64,000 nt of DNA from an uncultured Bacteroidales bacterium (GCA_902801325.1 CADCHQ010000015.1:62001-126000), one strand, 5' to 3'. Counted from the stretch's first letter, positions 1 through 9,284 are shown. A program made the numbers and translations. The notes: generated by a model from the letters alone, not told the origin.

Positions 1-379
1 ATTTTTCTTCTTCTTACTTTATCAATTAATACTCACGCACTTAGCAAAACACATCACTTAAATCTGTGCAAGCCTTACTATGCGAGACAAATTTAATAAG
101 TTTTTCCGTTTCACCAATAAGACAATAATGATTTTTTGCTTCGGAGGGGCAAAATTCTTACAATTTGGCAATTTCGTAGGTGCATTTGTAAATAATTCGT
201 ATAATTATTCTTACGTATGACCACATACGAAAACAAGCATAAAAGGAACTCTTTCAACAGGATAGAGAGATTATTTTCTTAATTAAGCTTAAATTAATGT
301 TCGCGAGCGCACGCGTTACATATAAAATTTGTATCTTTGCACGCGATTTTCAAAAAACGAATCATATAGATAAGCAAAC
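1..379. other. AT-rich intergenic region upstream of the FKBP cluster
   Basis: No convincing coding sequence is seen. The stretch is AT-rich and carries an inverted repeat (CGTATG at 214-219, CATACG at 224-229) with a 4-nt loop, which could be an operator or a small hairpin. The right end holds the promoter of the first gene. The adjacent gene on the left lies outside the window. Confidence 0.5.
332..339 (+). promoter_or_regulatory. Bacteroidetes -7 promoter element for the FKBP cluster
   Basis: TATCTTTG matches the TAnnTTTG consensus of Bacteroidetes housekeeping promoters and lies 40 bp before the ATG at 380. No good TTTG -33 box is seen at the right distance. Confidence 0.6.
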
Positions 380-964
380 ATGGACAAAATCAGTTACGCT
401 CTGGGTCTGGGCATCGGACAGCAGCTGAAGAGCATGAACATTAAGGGATTTAACATTGGCGACTTCACGAAGAGCATCGCCGAGGTGATTGACGGTCAGC
501 CAACGCTGATGACGGCACGCGAGGCACAGGAGTTGCTGAACGAATACTTTGCTGCAAAGGCAGCTGAGGACGCTCGTGAGCACATTGCCGAGGGCAAGGC
601 ATTTCTCGAGAACAACGGTCAGCGCGAAGGCGTAGTGACCACTAAGAGCGGTTTACAGTATGAGATTTTGCAGGAAGGCACAGGAAAAAGCCCGAAGGCA
701 ACAGACAAAGTACGCTGTCACTACGAAGGACGACTCATCAATGGTGAGGTCTTCGATAGTTCGTATAAGCGCAATCAACCTGCCGATTTCGGACTCAATC
801 AGGTAATTCCAGGATGGACAGAGGGTGTGCAACTTATGAAAGAAGGCGCAAAGTTCCGTTTCTTCATCCCCTATCTGTTGGGTTACGGCGAGCAAGGTGC
901 AGGTAGTTCTATTCCTCCCTATTCGACGTTGATATTCGATGTAGAATTGATAAAGGTTCTATAA
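380..964 (+). CDS. FKBP-type peptidyl-prolyl cis-trans isomerase, cytoplasmic
   Basis: This 194-residue protein catalyses proline cis-trans isomerisation during protein folding. Residues 1-90 resemble the helical FKBP N-terminal dimerisation region. Residues about 95-194 are the FKBP catalytic domain, with the typical VFDSSYKRN, VIPGWTEGVQLM and FIPYLLGYGE stretches. There is no signal peptide, so it should stay in the cytoplasm, unlike the two related genes that follow. The ATG at 380 is the first start after the predicted promoter. It is the first of three tandem FKBP genes and is probably co-transcribed with the next one, 53 bp downstream. Confidence 0.93.
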   Translation: MDKISYALGLGIGQQLKSMNIKGFNIGDFTKSIAEVIDGQPTLMTAREAQELLNEYFAAKAAEDAREHIAEGKAFLENNGQREGVVTTKSGLQYEILQEGTGKSPKATDKVRCHYEGRLINGEVFDSSYKRNQPADFGLNQVIPGWTEGVQLMKEGAKFRFFIPYLLGYGEQGAGSSIPPYSTLIFDVELIKVL

Positions 965-1017
965 ACCTTACATTTATAACTGACAATTATTAAACCATTT
1001 AATTAATAAACAACAAA

Positions 1018-1887
1018 ATGAAAAAGTTAAGCTTTATTTTCGTGGTAGCTATTGCTGCCATCATTGCTTCTTGCGGTAACGGCACTCCCAAGGCCGACCT
1101 GAAGAGCGACGTTGACACTCTGTCTTATGCTATCGGTATGGCACAGACACAAGGTTTGAAAGAGTATTTATCCCACATGGGTGTTGACTCTGCTTATATG
1201 GACCAGTTCATCAAGGGTTTGAACGAAGGTGCCAACGCTGGCGACGACAAGAAGAAGACCGCCTACTTCATGGGTATTCAGATTGGTCAGCAAATCAGTC
1301 AGCAGATGATGAAGGGTATCAACTATGAACTCTTTGGTGAGGACAGCACTCAGACCATCAGCTTGAAGAACTTTATGGCAGGTTTCGTAAGTGCTACACT
1401 GGAAGAAGGTGGTCTGATGACGATGGAAGAGGCTCAGGCAACTGCTCGCCAGAAGCAAGCCGACATCAAGAAGGCTCAAATGGAGAAGAAGTACGGTCCT
1501 TGGAAACAAGAGAACGAAGAGTTTATGGCCAAGATTGCCAAGACAGAAGGCTTGAACAAGCTGGAGAATGGCGTATACTACGAGGTTATCGAAGAAGGCA
1601 AGGGCGAGATTCCTGCTGACACTAGCACGGTTAAGGTAAACTACGAGGGCAAACTCATCAATGACACCGTCTTCGATAGCTCATACAAGCGCAATGAGCC
1701 CGCATCATTCCGTTGCAATCAGGTTATTCCTGGATGGACCAACGCCCTGACTCACATGCCTGTAGGTTCTAAGTGGAAGGTTTACATTCCTCAGGATCAG
1801 GCATACGGTGATCGCGAAGCCGGACAGATTAAGCCCTTCTCTGCTCTCGTATTCACCATCGAGTTGCTGGGTATCGAAAAGAACTAA
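1018..1887 (+). CDS. FKBP-type peptidyl-prolyl isomerase, lipoprotein
   Basis: A 289-residue FkpA/Mip-like isomerase. The N-terminus is a lipoprotein signal with the lipobox IASC, so the mature protein should begin at Cys19 and be membrane anchored in the periplasm. Residues about 30-185 form the FKBP N-terminal helical region and 195-289 the FKBP domain (VKVNYEGKLI, VFDSSYKRNEPASF, VIPGWTNAL, YIPQDQAYGDR). It shares long segments with its two neighbours, which indicates local duplication. Its likely role is assisting folding of exported proteins. Confidence 0.93.
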   Translation: MKKLSFIFVVAIAAIIASCGNGTPKADLKSDVDTLSYAIGMAQTQGLKEYLSHMGVDSAYMDQFIKGLNEGANAGDDKKKTAYFMGIQIGQQISQQMMKGINYELFGEDSTQTISLKNFMAGFVSATLEEGGLMTMEEAQATARQKQADIKKAQMEKKYGPWKQENEEFMAKIAKTEGLNKLENGVYYEVIEEGKGEIPADTSTVKVNYEGKLINDTVFDSSYKRNEPASFRCNQVIPGWTNALTHMPVGSKWKVYIPQDQAYGDREAGQIKPFSALVFTIELLGIEKN

Positions 1888-1916
1888 TCTAGAATTAGAC
1901 AATTGACATTCTTTCA

Positions 1917-2816
1917 ATGAAAAGTGTTAGAATTATCGTGCTGATGCTAGCCGCCATGATGTGCATGACGGTTAGCGCAGCACAGAAGAAAAAGGCAAAG
2001 AAGCAGCAGGTCGTAGTGGAGAAGGTAGACACCATATCCGCTCGCGACTTCAGCTACCTCATGGGTAAGGCCCACACTATGGGTCTGAAGGACTATCTGG
2101 TTCAACGCCTTGGTGTGGACACAACATACTTGGCCGATTTCGTACAGGGATTCGACTCTGCCACAATGACTGAAGCCGACAAGCGCATGAAAGCTCGTCT
2201 GGCTGGTATGGAGATTCGTCAGCAAGTGGAAGGGCAAATAGTTCCTCAAGTAACTAAGCAAATCAGTGATTCACTCCAGATTCTGCAAGCCGACCGCTTT
2301 GTCGCAGGTTTCCGTGCAGGCATCTCTGGAGAGAACGACGAACTTCCTATCTCTATGGACAGTACGCAAACGGTTGTCAGGAAGCAGATGGATTATTACC
2401 ACGAGCAAGAGATGGAGCGCAAGTATGGTGCTAACCGCAAGGCTGGCGAAGAGTTCCTGAAAGAGAATGCAAAGAAGGAAGGAGTCGTTACCACCGCAAG
2501 TGGCTTGCAGTACAAGGTGCTCACGAAGGGTAATGGCGAAATTCCAACAGCTACGCAACGCGTAAAGGTGAACTATGAAGGCAAGTTGCTGGACGGCACT
2601 GTCTTCGACAGCTCATACAAGCGCAACGAGCCCACAACATTTGCCTGCAATCAAGTCATCAAGGGATGGACTGAAGCCCTGACTCTGATGCCTGTAGGTT
2701 CGAAATGGGAGCTCTATATCCCTCAGGAACTGGCATACGGCGATCGTGACACAGGCAAGATTAAGCCTTACTCGATGCTTATATTTACAGTTGAACTATT
2801 AGAAATTGAAAAGTAA
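1917..2816 (+). CDS. FKBP-type peptidyl-prolyl isomerase, periplasmic
   Basis: A 299-residue third copy of the FKBP family. It starts with a hydrophobic signal peptide (about residues 1-22) followed by a very basic stretch, KKKAKK. The FKBP domain occupies about residues 205-299 (VKVNYEGKLLDG, VFDSSYKRNEPTTF, YIPQELAYGDRDTG). It closely resembles the preceding lipoprotein over both domains. The gap to that gene is 29 bp, so the genes are probably one operon. The 3' end overlaps the CotH-like gene by 11 nt. Confidence 0.92.
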   Translation: MKSVRIIVLMLAAMMCMTVSAAQKKKAKKQQVVVEKVDTISARDFSYLMGKAHTMGLKDYLVQRLGVDTTYLADFVQGFDSATMTEADKRMKARLAGMEIRQQVEGQIVPQVTKQISDSLQILQADRFVAGFRAGISGENDELPISMDSTQTVVRKQMDYYHEQEMERKYGANRKAGEEFLKENAKKEGVVTTASGLQYKVLTKGNGEIPTATQRVKVNYEGKLLDGTVFDSSYKRNEPTTFACNQVIKGWTEALTLMPVGSKWELYIPQELAYGDRDTGKIKPYSMLIFTVELLEIEK

Positions 2817-4860
2817 ACGTCTGATAGGCACCATTTTGGCTTGCCTAATCACACTGACAATGAATGGGCAGGTTGATGAATCGCACATGCGACTCACCAA
2901 CCTGCCGCATATTTACATCAACACCTTCACGGGCAGCAGCATTACCAGCAAGACCAATTATGTGCTGGCCCGCATGTGGTATGTCGATGAACAAAACAAT
3001 GTTACGTTCTACGACTCACTAGAGATTCGTGGACGAGGCAACTCTACATGGAGCTTGGCCAAGAAACCTTATAGAATTAAGTTTCACGAGAAGGAGAAGT
3101 TTCTAGGTCAAGGCTATGCTAAAGCCAAGAAATGGACCTTGATGGCCAATCATGGCGACAAAACACTTATTCGAAACGCCCTGACCAGAGAGTTGGGCGA
3201 GTTTGTAGGATTGGACTTCAATCCTGCTGCAAAGTTTGTCGACCTTACACTTAACGATAAATATGTCGGCAACTATCAGATTTCGGACCAAGTAGAAGTG
3301 CGTCCGCATCGCGTTAACATCACAGAACAAGATTATCCACTCGCAGAAGAGAGCAACATCACAGGCGGCTACCTGCTGGAAGCCGACGGATTCACGGACT
3401 TCCAAAACGGAGTCACTGGATTCTATACACCAAGACAAAACTCTCCCATCCGCATTCACTATCCCGACGAAGAAGAGATTGACAATTCGCAGTACAAATA
3501 CATCCGAAACTGCGTCTATGAGTTGGAGAGCCGCCTCTTTGGAAGCCAATTCAAAGAACCAGAGGCTGGCTATCGTCCTCTCGTGGACAGCGTATCGCTT
3601 GCCAACTGGTACATTGCCACAGAAGTAAGTGGAAACCCAGATGGGTTCTACTCAACCTATTTCTATAAAGATCAGGACGACGACCGCTTCTTCTGGGGAC
3701 CACTATGGGACTACGATATTGCCTATGGCAACGACAATCGCATCGGCGACACCTCACGAAAGTTGATGACAGAGGTGGCATTTGGAGCTTCTGTCTTTCG
3801 TGCTTGGCCCGTCCGAATGTGGGAAGACCCTTGGTTTGCCAAACTTATCAACCGCCGCTATCGCGAAGTGGTGGATAGCGGAGTGCAGGCTTTCATGTTG
3901 GAGAAAATAGACAGTCTGGCTTCGTTGCTCCAACGTTCGCAAGAAAAGAACTTTGAACTTTGGGGTATCAATAAAAGAGCATTACGTGAATGCGTGCTTT
4001 ACAGCACCTATGACCAATATATCAACGACCTGCGTTCCTATGTAACCACGCATATTCCTTTCTTGGAAACAGCCTTCGCGGCTTTGCTTCCCGACGAACC
4101 AGAACCGCCTCAGCCGCCTCAGCCCAAAGTGCCTGACTTTGAAGCCGATTCCATGCTGTACTATGTTATTACTAATATAGGTACAGGAACGGCTATTGAC
4201 ATCAAATCAGACGATAACACCATTTGTGGAAATCATCGCGATGAGGAAGTCATGAGTCAGCAATGGAGGATTTATCCCCTTCCAAACGGCTATATGCACA
4301 TCGTGAACCGCGCAACGGGCGAGGCCTTGAACGACCCCACAGAAGGAAACCCAACTGCAACAACGGAAATAGGAACCATACTTAATGTAGCTATTGCCGA
4401 TTCGCTCGACATACGCCAGCAATGGGACCTCGTAAAGCAAGGCGACGACAGGTTTAACCTGATCAATCGCTTCAGCCAGCATGAGGCCAACCTAAGTGGA
4501 GGAAGCAGTAGCGACGGAACCCGTATTGTCAGTTACACGAGTGATGAACGCAACAAGACTTCGAACAATCGCTTGTGGACCATCACCAGCGTCGATGAGG
4601 TCGTGGATGCTATCGAAGACACACGAGATGACGATTTCGACTACGCACTTGCCTATGACCCGACAGGTGATCGTCTGCACTTTGGAAGTGAACGACCCGA
4701 AGGGCTGACCTTTATGGTTAACGTCTATGACCAAGGAGGACGCCTGATGCGAACCTTCCGTGCATCAGAAGAGTGCAGCCTGCGAGGACTGCCTCGAGGA
4801 CTGTACATCGTATCGTGGAAATTTGCAGGTAAGCGTCGAAGCGTGAAGTTCATTAAATAA
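2806..4860 (+). CDS. Secreted CotH-like protein with ricin-type module and sorting tail
   Basis: A 684-residue exported protein. A signal peptide (about 1-21) precedes a CotH domain (about 35-425) with the hallmark GRGNSTW, LMANHGDKTLIRNAL and GPLWDYDIAYGND segments. CotH proteins are atypical kinases that phosphorylate proteins, and the Asp-rich WDYD motif is part of the predicted metal site. A proline-rich linker leads to a beta-trefoil/ricin-like module (about 450-605, with QQWRIYPL and RLWTITSV repeats). The last 70 residues resemble a type-IX-secretion sorting domain (GLPRGLYIVSWKFAGKRR). The start is a TTG at 2806 inside the upstream FKBP gene, and no in-frame ATG lies before the signal peptide; this suggests translational coupling. 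The substrate is unknown. Confidence 0.85.
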   Translation: MKSKRLIGTILACLITLTMNGQVDESHMRLTNLPHIYINTFTGSSITSKTNYVLARMWYVDEQNNVTFYDSLEIRGRGNSTWSLAKKPYRIKFHEKEKFLGQGYAKAKKWTLMANHGDKTLIRNALTRELGEFVGLDFNPAAKFVDLTLNDKYVGNYQISDQVEVRPHRVNITEQDYPLAEESNITGGYLLEADGFTDFQNGVTGFYTPRQNSPIRIHYPDEEEIDNSQYKYIRNCVYELESRLFGSQFKEPEAGYRPLVDSVSLANWYIATEVSGNPDGFYSTYFYKDQDDDRFFWGPLWDYDIAYGNDNRIGDTSRKLMTEVAFGASVFRAWPVRMWEDPWFAKLINRRYREVVDSGVQAFMLEKIDSLASLLQRSQEKNFELWGINKRALRECVLYSTYDQYINDLRSYVTTHIPFLETAFAALLPDEPEPPQPPQPKVPDFEADSMLYYVITNIGTGTAIDIKSDDNTICGNHRDEEVMSQQWRIYPLPNGYMHIVNRATGEALNDPTEGNPTATTEIGTILNVAIADSLDIRQQWDLVKQGDDRFNLINRFSQHEANLSGGSSSDGTRIVSYTSDERNKTSNNRLWTITSVDEVVDAIEDTRDDDFDYALAYDPTGDRLHFGSERPEGLTFMVNVYDQGGRLMRTFRASEECSLRGLPRGLYIVSWKFAGKRRSVKFIK

Positions 4861-4920
4861 GAGTAGTAATGAACCTATGTTCAACACACTTTATACCTAA
4901 GCCTTATTGCTATCGAGCCT

Positions 4921-6672
4921 ATGTTTGATTGGAAGCATACCTATGATACCTGGCACAACCAGTTTCCGACGCACAAACGCCAGCCCATTATCGGCATCAC
5001 GGGAAACTTTGGAGAGAAAGGTTGTGAACTAGCCGAAGGGTACTATCGTTCCATCCTGGAAGCAGGTGGTGTACCTATGATCATCCCTCCCTACGAGGAC
5101 AAGGAAGCCTTGCTGAGTGCACTTGACCACATCGATGGATTACTGTTGTCGGGAGGTGGAGATATCAATCCCCTCTATCTTGGCGAGGAGCCCTCTCCCG
5201 CCCTGCATAGCATCAACCCTAAGCGTGATTTACCTGAGTTGATGCTCGTCAGGTTGGCCTATGACCGACAGATTCCGATGTTGGGCATCTGTCGGGGAAT
5301 TCAAGTCTTGGTTGCCGCCTTGGATGGAAAACTTCATCAAGATATTGCCACAGAACTGCCAAACGTCAAACTACTAAAGCACAGTCAGGATTTGCCTCGC
5401 GAATATGCGTCTCACCACGTGACCGTCGAGGGTGGCAGTGTGCTTGAACAAATATTTCAAGGCGAGAAAGAACTGTTTGTCAACTCTTTCCATCATCAAG
5501 CCGTTGCCAGTCCAGGATCTCATCTTAAAGTTTCTGCCCTTGCTTCCGATGGCGTTATTGAAGCCGTAGAGAGCAATGAGCACAAGAGCATCGTGGGTGT
5601 TCAATGGCATCCCGAATGCTTCATCCTAAGAGGCGACCGTTCGATGATGCCTTTGTTCCAATGGTTCATCGGCGAGGCTGCATCGTATCGGGCAACCGTC
5701 CGACTTCACCAACACATGCTGACACTCGACAGTCATTGCGATACGCCCATGTTCTTTGGCGAAGACATCCATTTCGACCAACGCGATCCCAAGATACTCG
5801 TCGACCTTCACAAGATGACGGAAGGGCATCTTGATGCCAGCATCATGGTTGCCTATCTGCCTCAAGGCGAGCGTAACGAAGAAACCTATAAAGCAGTTAC
5901 GGCAAAGACTAATGAATTGCTCGACGGAATAGAGCGACTGACGTTGGCCAATCGCCAACATATTGGCTTAGCTCGCACACCTGATGACCTTTATCAACTG
6001 AAGCATGAGAGCAAGAAAGCCATTATGATGGGCATCGAAAACGGCTATGCTATCGGACGCGACCTTTCGCTCATTGAAAAGTTCCGTCAGAGGGGTGTGG
6101 TCTATATGACGCTTTGCCACAATGGGGATAATGATATTTGTGACTCGGCAAGAGGCCAAAGTGAACACGGGGGATTGAGCGAGTTTGGACGCGAGGTCGT
6201 TCGCGAAATGAATCGCGTAGGCATGATGGTCGATTTGAGTCATGCTGCAGAAAGCAGTTTCTGGGACGCTCTGAAACTAAGCCAAGTGCCCATCGTTTGC
6301 AGTCATTCCAGTTGTCGTGCTCTTTGCGACCATCCTCGTAACCTCACCGATGAACAAATGCGTGCTTTGGCTGAAGTTGGAGGCGTTATGCAAATAACAC
6401 TTTACAATGGTTTCCTGCGCACTGATGGAAAAGCCACCATTCTTGATGCTGTGCGACACATCAATCATGCCGTACAGATTATGGGCATTGAGCATGTGGG
6501 CATCGGAACTGACTTTGACGGTGATGGCGGTGTGCCTGGCGTTGCTAACGCAAGCGAACTCATCAATCTTACCCGACTTCTTCGTCAGGTTGGATACAGC
6601 AATGAGCAGTTACGCCTTCTGTGGGGAGAGAACTTCCTTCGCGTTATGCGACAGGCACAATCATATAGTTGA
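4921..6672 (+). CDS. C26 glutamine-amidotransferase-like hydrolase fused to M19 membrane dipeptidase
   Basis: A 583-residue two-enzyme protein. Residues 15-250 match the gamma-glutamyl-GABA hydrolase (PuuD, peptidase C26) family, with nucleophile Cys124 in LGICRGIQ and His230/Glu232 in QWHPE. Residues about 265-580 match the renal/membrane dipeptidase M19 family, with metal-site HCD (His272, Asp274), GIENGYAI, VDLSHAAESSFWD, CSHSSCRALCDHPRN and GTDFDGDGG. No signal peptide is visible, so both halves should act in the cytoplasm. The pairing suggests sequential breakdown of gamma-glutamyl compounds and dipeptides. The precise substrates are not known from sequence. Confidence 0.88.
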   Translation: MFDWKHTYDTWHNQFPTHKRQPIIGITGNFGEKGCELAEGYYRSILEAGGVPMIIPPYEDKEALLSALDHIDGLLLSGGGDINPLYLGEEPSPALHSINPKRDLPELMLVRLAYDRQIPMLGICRGIQVLVAALDGKLHQDIATELPNVKLLKHSQDLPREYASHHVTVEGGSVLEQIFQGEKELFVNSFHHQAVASPGSHLKVSALASDGVIEAVESNEHKSIVGVQWHPECFILRGDRSMMPLFQWFIGEAASYRATVRLHQHMLTLDSHCDTPMFFGEDIHFDQRDPKILVDLHKMTEGHLDASIMVAYLPQGERNEETYKAVTAKTNELLDGIERLTLANRQHIGLARTPDDLYQLKHESKKAIMMGIENGYAIGRDLSLIEKFRQRGVVYMTLCHNGDNDICDSARGQSEHGGLSEFGREVVREMNRVGMMVDLSHAAESSFWDALKLSQVPIVCSHSSCRALCDHPRNLTDEQMRALAEVGGVMQITLYNGFLRTDGKATILDAVRHINHAVQIMGIEHVGIGTDFDGDGGVPGVANASELINLTRLLRQVGYSNEQLRLLWGENFLRVMRQAQSYS

Positions 6673-6691
6673 TTATTGAACGTCATATATT

Positions 6692-7693
6692 ATGAAGCGA
6701 CTATTATACATTTTACTTTTAGTTTCATCCATTGCTTTGACCAATTGTGGAAACAAGACACAGCAAAGCAATACTCGTGACTCTATTCCCATGCAAAATT
6801 GCCCTGAATTCATAGCACAGAACGCTATGCGACATATCGTCAAGCAATGTGAGTTTGGTCCTCGCGTTCCTGGCAGTCAAGCTTGGAAAGCCTGTGGCGA
6901 TAGCATTGTGGCTTGGTTCACGAACTTAGGTTTGCAAGTCAACGAGCAACAGAGCACCGTTACCATTTATGACGGTTCCACCCTTCCTTGTCGCAACATC
7001 ACAGCAAGCCTCAACACCGACAATCGCGACCGCATCTTGCTTTGCGCCCACTGGGACAGTCGTCCTTGGGCAGACAACGACCCGAATGAGGAGAACCATA
7101 AGAAGCCCATACTTGCTGCCAACGACGGAGCAAGCGGTGTCGCCGTTCTACTCGAACTGGCTCGAATACTTAGTCAAGCCGATAGTATTAAGACAGGCAT
7201 TGACTTCGTCTGCTTCGACGTTGAAGACGCTGGTACGCCACAATGGTACGATGGCGAGATGGATACCGATGAAAGCACTTGGTGTCTGGGATCAAAGCAA
7301 TGGGCTTTGCAAGCTGTCCAAAACGGCTATCAGGCACGCTTTGGTATTCTACTCGATATGGTAGGAGGAAGAGGCAGCACATTTGCTCGCGAAGGCTTCT
7401 CTCTACAATATGCCCGTCCCGTGGTCGATATGCTTTGGCACATTGCACAACAGAATGGTTTTGGCCATTACTTCCCTTTGCGTGAAGGCAATTACATTAC
7501 CGACGACCATTGCAACATCAACGAAATAGCCCACGTCCCATGTCTCGACATTGTGCCTTACCATACCGATGGTCCCAGTTCTTTTGGTCCAACGTGGCAC
7601 ACCGTCAATGACACGCCCGACAACATCGACCCCAACGTGCTTGAGGCCGTGGGGCAGTGTGTGTTGCAATTGATTTACAATGATGCGAAGTAA
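6692..7693 (+). CDS. M28-family metallopeptidase / glutaminyl-peptide cyclotransferase-like lipoprotein
   Basis: A 333-residue lipoprotein with signal ending in the lipobox LTNC, so it is likely membrane anchored. The rest is an M28-type zinc hydrolase: CAHWDSRPWADND (first metal ligand), AANDGASGVAVLLELARIL, CFDVEDAG, LLDMVGG and TWHTVNDTPDNID. The length and the DSRPWAD stretch fit the bacterial glutaminyl cyclase-like branch, which forms N-terminal pyroglutamate, rather than a broad aminopeptidase. It follows the dipeptidase fusion by 19 bp and may be in the same transcription unit. Cyclase versus aminopeptidase cannot be settled from sequence. Confidence 0.85.
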   Translation: MKRLLYILLLVSSIALTNCGNKTQQSNTRDSIPMQNCPEFIAQNAMRHIVKQCEFGPRVPGSQAWKACGDSIVAWFTNLGLQVNEQQSTVTIYDGSTLPCRNITASLNTDNRDRILLCAHWDSRPWADNDPNEENHKKPILAANDGASGVAVLLELARILSQADSIKTGIDFVCFDVEDAGTPQWYDGEMDTDESTWCLGSKQWALQAVQNGYQARFGILLDMVGGRGSTFAREGFSLQYARPVVDMLWHIAQQNGFGHYFPLREGNYITDDHCNINEIAHVPCLDIVPYHTDGPSSFGPTWHTVNDTPDNIDPNVLEAVGQCVLQLIYNDAK

Positions 7694-7729
7694 TCGGAGT
7701 AATCGGAATAAACAGAAAAATCAGAAAAC

Positions 7730-8149
7730 ATGACAATCAACGAAATACAAGACGAAATTATAGAAGAGTTTCAAGAACTCGATGACTGGATGGACCGTTA
7801 CCAACTGCTCATCGACATGGGTAGCGAACAAGAGCCCCTTCCTGAGAAGTATAAGACAGAACAGAACCTTATCGATGGTTGCCAAAGCCGTGTTTGGTTG
7901 CAGGCTGACCTCATCGACGGGCTCGTTCATTTCCAGGCCGAAAGCGATGCACTTATCGTGAAAGGTATCGTTACCCTGCTTCTTCGCGTTCTCAACGACC
8001 AAACGCCCGAAGACATACTTTCTGCCGACCTCTATTTCATCGAGCAGATAGGTTTGCGCGAACACCTTTCTCCTACACGAGCAAACGGGCTTTCTGCTAT
8101 GCTTAAGCAGATGAAGATGTATGCGCTGGCGTATATGCAAATAAGATAA
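7730..8149 (+). CDS. sufE: SufE-family Fe-S cluster assembly sulfur acceptor
   Basis: A 139-residue SufE-like protein, about the usual family length. SufE accepts persulfide sulfur from the cysteine desulfurase SufS for Fe-S cluster assembly. The conserved cysteine is Cys51 in LIDGCQSRVW, the family hallmark, and LREHLSPTRANGL near the end is also typical. It has no signal peptide and is cytoplasmic. No suf partner gene lies nearby, so it probably works with a sufBCDS set elsewhere. Confidence 0.9.
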   Translation: MTINEIQDEIIEEFQELDDWMDRYQLLIDMGSEQEPLPEKYKTEQNLIDGCQSRVWLQADLIDGLVHFQAESDALIVKGIVTLLLRVLNDQTPEDILSADLYFIEQIGLREHLSPTRANGLSAMLKQMKMYALAYMQIR

Positions 8150-8150
8150 C

Positions 8151-8185
8151 AACCCCTACCCCTCACCCTTCCCGAGGGAAGGGAG
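8151..8185. repeat. G/C-rich palindromic repeat copy
   Basis: CCCTTCCC at 8166-8173 and GGGAAGGG at 8176-8183 form a perfect palindrome preceded by cccc-rich sequence. It belongs to the same family of C/G palindromes found at 8241-8270, 9235-9281, 9340-9374 and 33544-33573. It could act as a weak hairpin terminator between sufE and dus. Confidence 0.6.
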
Positions 8186-8216
8186 TATATACCAATAAGA
8201 CCAAAAGAGTGCTATT

Positions 8217-9284
8217 ATGCAACCAACAGATGTAATCACGCTCTCTCCTCGGGGAGAGAATGGAGAGGGGGTCTCTATTGGTAATATTCACTTTTCCACT
8301 CCCTTTCCCGTCTTCCTTGCCCCTATGGAGGACGTGACAGACATTGGTTTCCGCCTGCTCTGCAAGCAGATGGGAGCCGACTTGGTCTATAGTGAGTTTG
8401 TATCGAGTGATGCTCTCATTCGTGGTGTTAATCGGAGTGTGGAGAAATTACAAGTATGTGACGAAGAGCGTCCTGTAGCCATTCAGATATATGGTCGCTT
8501 TGTCGAGGCGATGCGTGATGCGGCTCAAATTGTAGTCGAACAGGCACATCCCGACATTCTGGACATCAACTTCGGCTGTCCTGTTAAGCGTGTGGCAGGC
8601 AAGGGGGCAGGAGCAGGCATGTTGCAGAATATTCCCCTCATGTTAGAGATGACACGCACGGTTGTAGAGGCCGTTCCTAACACGCCTGTTACCGTAAAGA
8701 CACGCCTCGGTTGGGACCACGACCATCAGATTATCGTCGATTTAGCCGAACAGCTGCAAGATTGCGGCATACAGGCTTTGACCATTCACGGTCGCACTCG
8801 AAGCCAAATGTACACGGGTGAAGCCGATTGGACATTGATAGGCGAGGTGAAGCGAAACCCTCGCATGAAGATTCCCATTATTGGCAATGGGGACATTACC
8901 ACACCCGAACGGGCTCGTGAGTGCTTCGAACGATACGGAGTTGACGCCATCATGGTGGGTCGTGCTACCTTTGGCCGTCCTTGGATATTTCGTGAGATAC
9001 GAAACCACCTCAATGGGAAAGATGAACTTCTCACCAATGATTGGAAACTCGACGTCCTTAAACAGCAGGTGCTTACCAGTGTTGACCGTTTAGGCGAGTA
9101 TCGTGGAATCTTGCACAGTCGTCGGCACTTGGCAGCTTCTCCTTTATTCAAAGGAATCCCCAATTTCCGTGAAACACGCATCCGCATGCTTCGTGCCGAA
9201 ACGGTGGAAGAACTGTTCGGGATTATAGATAAAGCCCCTCTCTCCCCGTCCCTCTCCCCCGAAATGGGAGAGGGGGGGGAATAA
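8217..9284 (+). CDS. dusB: tRNA-dihydrouridine synthase (Dus family)
   Basis: A 355-residue FMN-dependent enzyme that reduces uridine in the tRNA D-loop. Visible motifs: APMEDVTDIGFR (FMN site), DINFGCPVKRVAGKGAG (catalytic Cys region), TVKTRLGWD, LTIHGRTRSQMYTG, and IIGNGDITTPER followed by MVGRATFGRPWIF. The first 25 residues and last 16 residues are not family sequence. They are translations of a G/C-rich palindromic repeat (LSPRGENGEGV at the start, LSPSLSPEMGEGGE at the end). No ATG lies between 8217 and the family core, so the start is kept at 8217. The DusB assignment within the Dus family is inferred. Confidence 0.9.
   Translation: MQPTDVITLSPRGENGEGVSIGNIHFSTPFPVFLAPMEDVTDIGFRLLCKQMGADLVYSEFVSSDALIRGVNRSVEKLQVCDEERPVAIQIYGRFVEAMRDAAQIVVEQAHPDILDINFGCPVKRVAGKGAGAGMLQNIPLMLEMTRTVVEAVPNTPVTVKTRLGWDHDHQIIVDLAEQLQDCGIQALTIHGRTRSQMYTGEADWTLIGEVKRNPRMKIPIIGNGDITTPERARECFERYGVDAIMVGRATFGRPWIFREIRNHLNGKDELLTNDWKLDVLKQQVLTSVDRLGEYRGILHSRRHLAASPLFKGIPNFRETRIRMLRAETVEELFGIIDKAPLSPSLSPEMGEGGE
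8241..8270. repeat. Palindromic repeat inside the 5' end of the dus gene
   Basis: The stretch has the form CTCTCTCC-TC-GGGGAGAG followed by ggagaggggg. It is a copy of the G/C palindrome family, read in frame as part of the dihydrouridine synthase N-terminus. Confidence 0.6.
9235..9281. repeat. Palindromic repeat forming the 3' end of the dus gene
   Basis: A copy of the same palindrome family (ccctctctcccc ... cccctctcccccg ... gggagagggggg) supplies the last codons and runs almost to the stop at 9284. Confidence 0.6.
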
